A stretch of 9,448 bases of DNA. Origin: DATKAB01 sp964542745 (lineage in GTDB: Bacteria > Eisenbacteria > RBG-16-71-46). The stretch lies in contig CAZIVR010000126.1 of NCBI GenBank assembly GCA_964542745.1, forward strand, positions 1 to 9,448. The letters are read 5' to 3'. The position numbers were made by a program, and so were the translations under genes. Under the pieces are notes generated by a model. The model searched no databases. It was not told where the DNA came from and saw only the letters and a list, made by a program, of their open reading frames with translations. Shown here in pieces: positions 7,248 to 9,448 of this stretch; positions within the stretch are counted from its first letter, which is position 1; the number at the start of each line of letters is the position of its first letter.

Positions 7248-7676
7248 TCAGGGACCGAGCCGGATCCGCGGGCGCAGGCGCTCGAGCAGCCGCGGCCCGA
7301 TCCCCCGCACCGCCCGCAATTCCTCGACGCTCCGGAAGCGGCCGAACCGGTTCCGGTGCTCCACGATCCGCCGCGCCAGCACCGGGCCGATGCCGGGCAG
7401 CGACTCGAGTTGGGCCGGGGTGGCGCGGTTCACGTCGAGGGAATCCGGGGCTTGCGCCGCCGGGTCCCGGCGCGGTGCGGGCGCCGCCCCCGCTCCCGGA
7501 GGCACGGCCCTGGCGTCCGGGGGAGCCGGCGCGCGGCCCGCCTCCCCGGGCGCCCGGAACGCGCCGGCCGGGGAGGGCGGCGGCGCCGGGCGCCCCGGGA
7601 GCGCCTCCCACGCGACTCCGAGGAGCAGCAGGCCGATCACGAGCGCCGCGCCCCGGCGCTCCTCGGGCGTGAGCAC
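7248..7676 (-). CDS. comEA: ComEA-like helix-hairpin-helix DNA-binding protein
   Basis: A 142-residue protein. It has a short charged start (LTPEERRG), one hydrophobic segment (about 9-25, ALVIGLLLLGVAW) that would act as a membrane anchor or signal, a Pro/Ala/Gly-rich linker (about 28-78), and a C-terminal ComEA-type domain with two helix-hairpin-helix motifs, LPGIGPVLA (93-101) and VRGIGPRLL (123-131), introduced by LDVNRATPAQL (80-90). ComEA proteins bind incoming double-stranded DNA in the periplasm during natural transformation and help ratchet it through the outer membrane. The SLBB domain of Bacillus ComEA is absent, as in the short proteobacterial forms. I chose GTG 7676 because GGAG sits eight bases upstream. 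GTG 7685, three codons earlier, is the alternative but has no spacing from that site. It lies 91 bases after the barrel-like gene and 265 before pilB, which fits a pilus-assisted DNA-uptake role but does not prove it. Confidence 0.85.
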   Translation of the reverse strand: MLTPEERRGAALVIGLLLLGVAWEALPGRPAPPPSPAGAFRAPGEAGRAPAPPDARAVPPGAGAAPAPRRDPAAQAPDSLDVNRATPAQLESLPGIGPVLARRIVEHRNRFGRFRSVEELRAVRGIGPRLLERLRPRIRLGP

Positions 7677-7684
7677 GATCGCCA

Positions 7685-7688
7685 CTCC
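7685..7688 (-). promoter_or_regulatory. Probable ribosome binding site deciding the comEA-like start
   Basis: GGAG on the minus strand, eight bases before GTG 7676. Its last G is the first base of the alternative GTG at 7685, so the site could not serve that start. Confidence 0.5.
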
Positions 7689-7744
7689 AGCGGGGGGCGG
7701 AGGTTCGCGGGGGACTTCGATTCGGATCGGGGCGGGCGCTCGGG

Positions 7745-7756
7745 CCGGGGCCCCGG
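7745..7756. repeat. 12-base GC palindrome after the barrel-like gene
   Basis: CCGGGGCCCCGG is perfectly self-complementary and lies 11 bases beyond the stop codon of the barrel-like gene, inside the 91-base gap before the comEA-like gene. It has no loop and no T run, so it is not a convincing intrinsic terminator. No promoter is obvious in this gap, and the two genes may be co-transcribed. Confidence 0.35.
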
Positions 7757-7767
7757 GCCGCGCGTGC

Positions 7768-9448
7768 TCAGTTGCGGAGCCGCCAGGCCAGGCCGACGCG
7801 CACCTCGCGCCGCGGGGCGAGCGCGGGGGCCCCGGTCCTCGCGTCCACCCAGGGCTCCTCGCGCACGCCGTTCTCCAGGTGGAGCACGCGCACCGTGACG
7901 AGCGCGTCGCCGAGTCCGAGCCCCACCGAGGCGTTGGACGTGAGGGTCGCCGGGAGGGCGCGCGGCGCCGCCTCGTCGGTGCGGCGCGGGCCGACGTGGT
8001 CGGCTTCGAGGCGCGCGACCACGTCGAGGTCGCCGCCGAACGCCGCGAAGCGCCACTCCGCGTGACCGCGCGCGGTGGTGGCCGGGTCCACGCGCGCCTG
8101 CGCCGCGTCCGGGTCCCGCAGCAGCGCCGAAGCCTCGATCCCGAGATCCAGCGGGCCCGCGGCGACGGACGCGGCGGTCCACAGCTGCCCGAAGTTCCAC
8201 GGCTCGCCGTCGCGCCGGACTCCCGCCCGCAGCCACTGCTCCTCGAGCGGCAGCCGCGTCAGCAGGGCGCGGTCGCGGGTGCGCCCGGCCATCGCGCCCA
8301 GCGAACCCCGGGCACGCGCCCCGCCGCCTTCCACGGTCGCGCCCGCGGCCCAGGTGTTCTGGAGGAACGGCCGCGTCGCGGGATCCAGGTCGTGCCACAC
8401 GGGCTGCAGCAGGCGCTCGACCCAGGCCTCGAGCCGGCGCGAGCCGGAGCCGCGCTCGATCCTCGCGGCCGGCGCGAACTCGATGCGGTTGACGGCGCCG
8501 ACGCGGCCCGCGCCGAGTTCCAGGACCAGCCGGCCGTTCGGGCTGCGATCGATCGCCTCGAGGCGGCCCCAGTCGTCGCCGCCGCGGGTCTCGAAGCCGC
8601 CCGTGCCCCCGCGGCGCACCACCGCGCGATGCCAGTCCACGCGCGCGCCGAGCGTGCGCGCGCCCGAGCCCGCGTGGACTCCGCCCTCGACCCTCACCTC
8701 CTGCGCGTCGCGCCGCGAGCGCGGCGCCAGCGTGCCCCCGAACCCCTCCCGCGCGTCCCACTGGCGGGACACGGCGAGGTCGAGCCGGCGCCCGGCCCGG
8801 TTCCACGCCCACGACAGCCGCCCCGACTCGCCGCGCGCCGCCTGCTCCTCGCCCGACAGCAGCCGGGCGGCGGTTCCCGCCTGCCGGAAGGCCGCCGCGA
8901 ACTCGTGCTCCCCCGCGCGCCGCCCGAGCGCGATCCCCCAGCGATGGCGGCCCGACTCCCCGTAGGCGCCCGCGACCCCGCGCCGCGCGGCGAGCGCCTC
9001 CACGCGCACGCGCCCGAGGTCTCCGCCGCGCCGCGCGGAGAGGGCGGTCTCGTCGAGGCCGAAATCCCCGTTGGTGAGCGCGAACGTCGCGATCGGCCGC
9101 CCGCCCTCCACGCCCGGGTCCTCGAGGGGCAGCGCCGCGACCAGCGCCCCCGCGGGCCCGGGCCCCTCCCGGGTGCCGGGAGCGGCCGACTCGAGCGAGT
9201 CGTAGGCCGAGAGCGCCGGGAGCGCCGCCGGAAGTCCCGGGAACGGCCCGCCCTCGGGAGCGCGCCCGGGGTCCACGACCCGCCAGCCGCCGTAGGCGTG
9301 ACCCGCCAGCGCCGGCGGCGGACCGAGTCCCAGCCCCGAGCCGAAGCCGAAGCCCGGCCGGCCGGGCGCGCCGAGCCACGCGGCGGCGTCCGGCAGCACG
9401 CTGCGCCGCAACTCGGCGGCGCCCGCGGACGCCGCGCGCGCGCGCGCC
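7768..9448 (-). CDS. Probable outer-membrane beta-barrel protein, 5' end outside window
   Basis: The open frame enters from the right edge without a stop and ends at TGA 7768, giving at least 559 residues. A TTG at 9411 is inside the frame, but the reading continues upstream of it, so the true start is probably beyond the window. Visible features are a Gly-rich stretch (GFGFGSGLGLG, bases 9354-9322), a Pro-rich region, then about 450 residues of short alternating polar/hydrophobic stretches separated by Gly/Asp/Arg-rich turns (for example RLSWAWNRAGRRLDLAVSRQ and REVRVGLAWRLRN), the texture of amphipathic beta strands in TonB-dependent receptors and porins. The end VRVGLAWRLRN resembles a terminal barrel strand, although the last residue is Asn rather than Phe or Trp. 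An overlapping frame (7637-9379) is Arg/Gly/Ala-rich and was rejected. I do not recognise the family; no plug domain or TonB box is visible. Neighbouring comEA and pil genes make a link to DNA or pilus passage possible, but this is only inference. Confidence 0.55.
   Translation of the reverse strand, partial: ARARAASAGAAELRRSVLPDAAAWLGAPGRPGFGFGSGLGLGPPPALAGHAYGGWRVVDPGRAPEGGPFPGLPAALPALSAYDSLESAAPGTREGPGPAGALVAALPLEDPGVEGGRPIATFALTNGDFGLDETALSARRGGDLGRVRVEALAARRGVAGAYGESGRHRWGIALGRRAGEHEFAAAFRQAGTAARLLSGEEQAARGESGRLSWAWNRAGRRLDLAVSRQWDAREGFGGTLAPRSRRDAQEVRVEGGVHAGSGARTLGARVDWHRAVVRRGGTGGFETRGGDDWGRLEAIDRSPNGRLVLELGAGRVGAVNRIEFAPAARIERGSGSRRLEAWVERLLQPVWHDLDPATRPFLQNTWAAGATVEGGGARARGSLGAMAGRTRDRALLTRLPLEEQWLRAGVRRDGEPWNFGQLWTAASVAAGPLDLGIEASALLRDPDAAQARVDPATTARGHAEWRFAAFGGDLDVVARLEADHVGPRRTDEAAPRALPATLTSNASVGLGLGDALVTVRVLHLENGVREEPWVDARTGAPALAPRREVRVGLAWRLRN
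9433..9447. repeat. Alternating CG dinucleotide run
   Basis: Fifteen bases of strict C/G alternation at the right edge, inside the open frame of the barrel-like gene, where it encodes alternating Ala and Arg. Such runs can adopt Z-DNA and are prone to slippage and sequencing error, so the frame upstream of this point should be treated with caution. Confidence 0.6.

Noticed and set aside
6879..7898. A 339-codon plus-strand open frame across the pilB start, the gap and the comEA-like gene
   Set aside because: Arg/Pro/Gly-rich shadow reading; the comEA-like gene on the opposite strand has clear helix-hairpin-helix motifs.
7637..9379. A 580-codon minus-strand frame overlapping the barrel-like gene
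   Set aside because: It is dominated by Arg, Gly and Ala without structure, whereas the other frame (ending at 7768) shows strand-like alternation and a plausible terminal strand.

Overview
This is a very GC-rich window (roughly 70% by eye, not computed). Every supported gene lies on the minus strand. Reading in the direction of transcription (right to left), the order is: a 5'-truncated probable outer-membrane beta-barrel protein; a short ComEA-like helix-hairpin-helix DNA-binding protein; then pilB, pilT, pilC, pilS and pilR, with pilR running off the left edge. The contiguous pilB-pilT-pilC-pilS-pilR order is the one known from Myxococcota and Geobacter-type bacteria, where pilA usually follows. 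Together with the GC content this suggests a Gram-negative bacterium of a deltaproteobacterial or Myxococcota-like lineage, or another high-GC phylum that carries the same cluster. The window does not settle the phylum.

Region by region: 7768-9448 holds the barrel-like protein, whose start is outside the window. 7248-7676 holds the small membrane-anchored ComEA-like protein. 6983-7247 is a 265-base gap with hairpins and perhaps the promoter of the pil genes. 5288-6982 is pilB (extension ATPase), 4185-5261 pilT (retraction ATPase), 2961-4175 pilC (inner-membrane platform protein), 1279-2961 pilS (membrane sensor kinase) and 1-1243 pilR (sigma-54 response regulator, lacking its C-terminal DNA-binding part here).

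The pil genes look like one tightly packed operon. Gaps are 26 bases (pilB/pilT), 9 bases (pilT/pilC, with the Shine-Dalgarno sequence overlapping the pilT stop), a 1-base stop/start overlap (pilC/pilS) and 35 bases (pilS/pilR). PilB and PilT drive extension and retraction of a type IV pilus through PilC. PilS and PilR form a two-component system that, in characterised relatives, controls pilin expression through sigma-54. The ComEA-like protein and the barrel next door suggest a link between this pilus and DNA uptake, but that is inference from position.

I found no mobile element, RNA gene or CRISPR array. The window is mostly a conventional type IV pilus cluster. The least explained gene is the barrel-like one. 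Smaller oddities are substitutions at usually conserved positions in the PilB N-terminal motifs, the PilS H-box and the PilR receiver domain.
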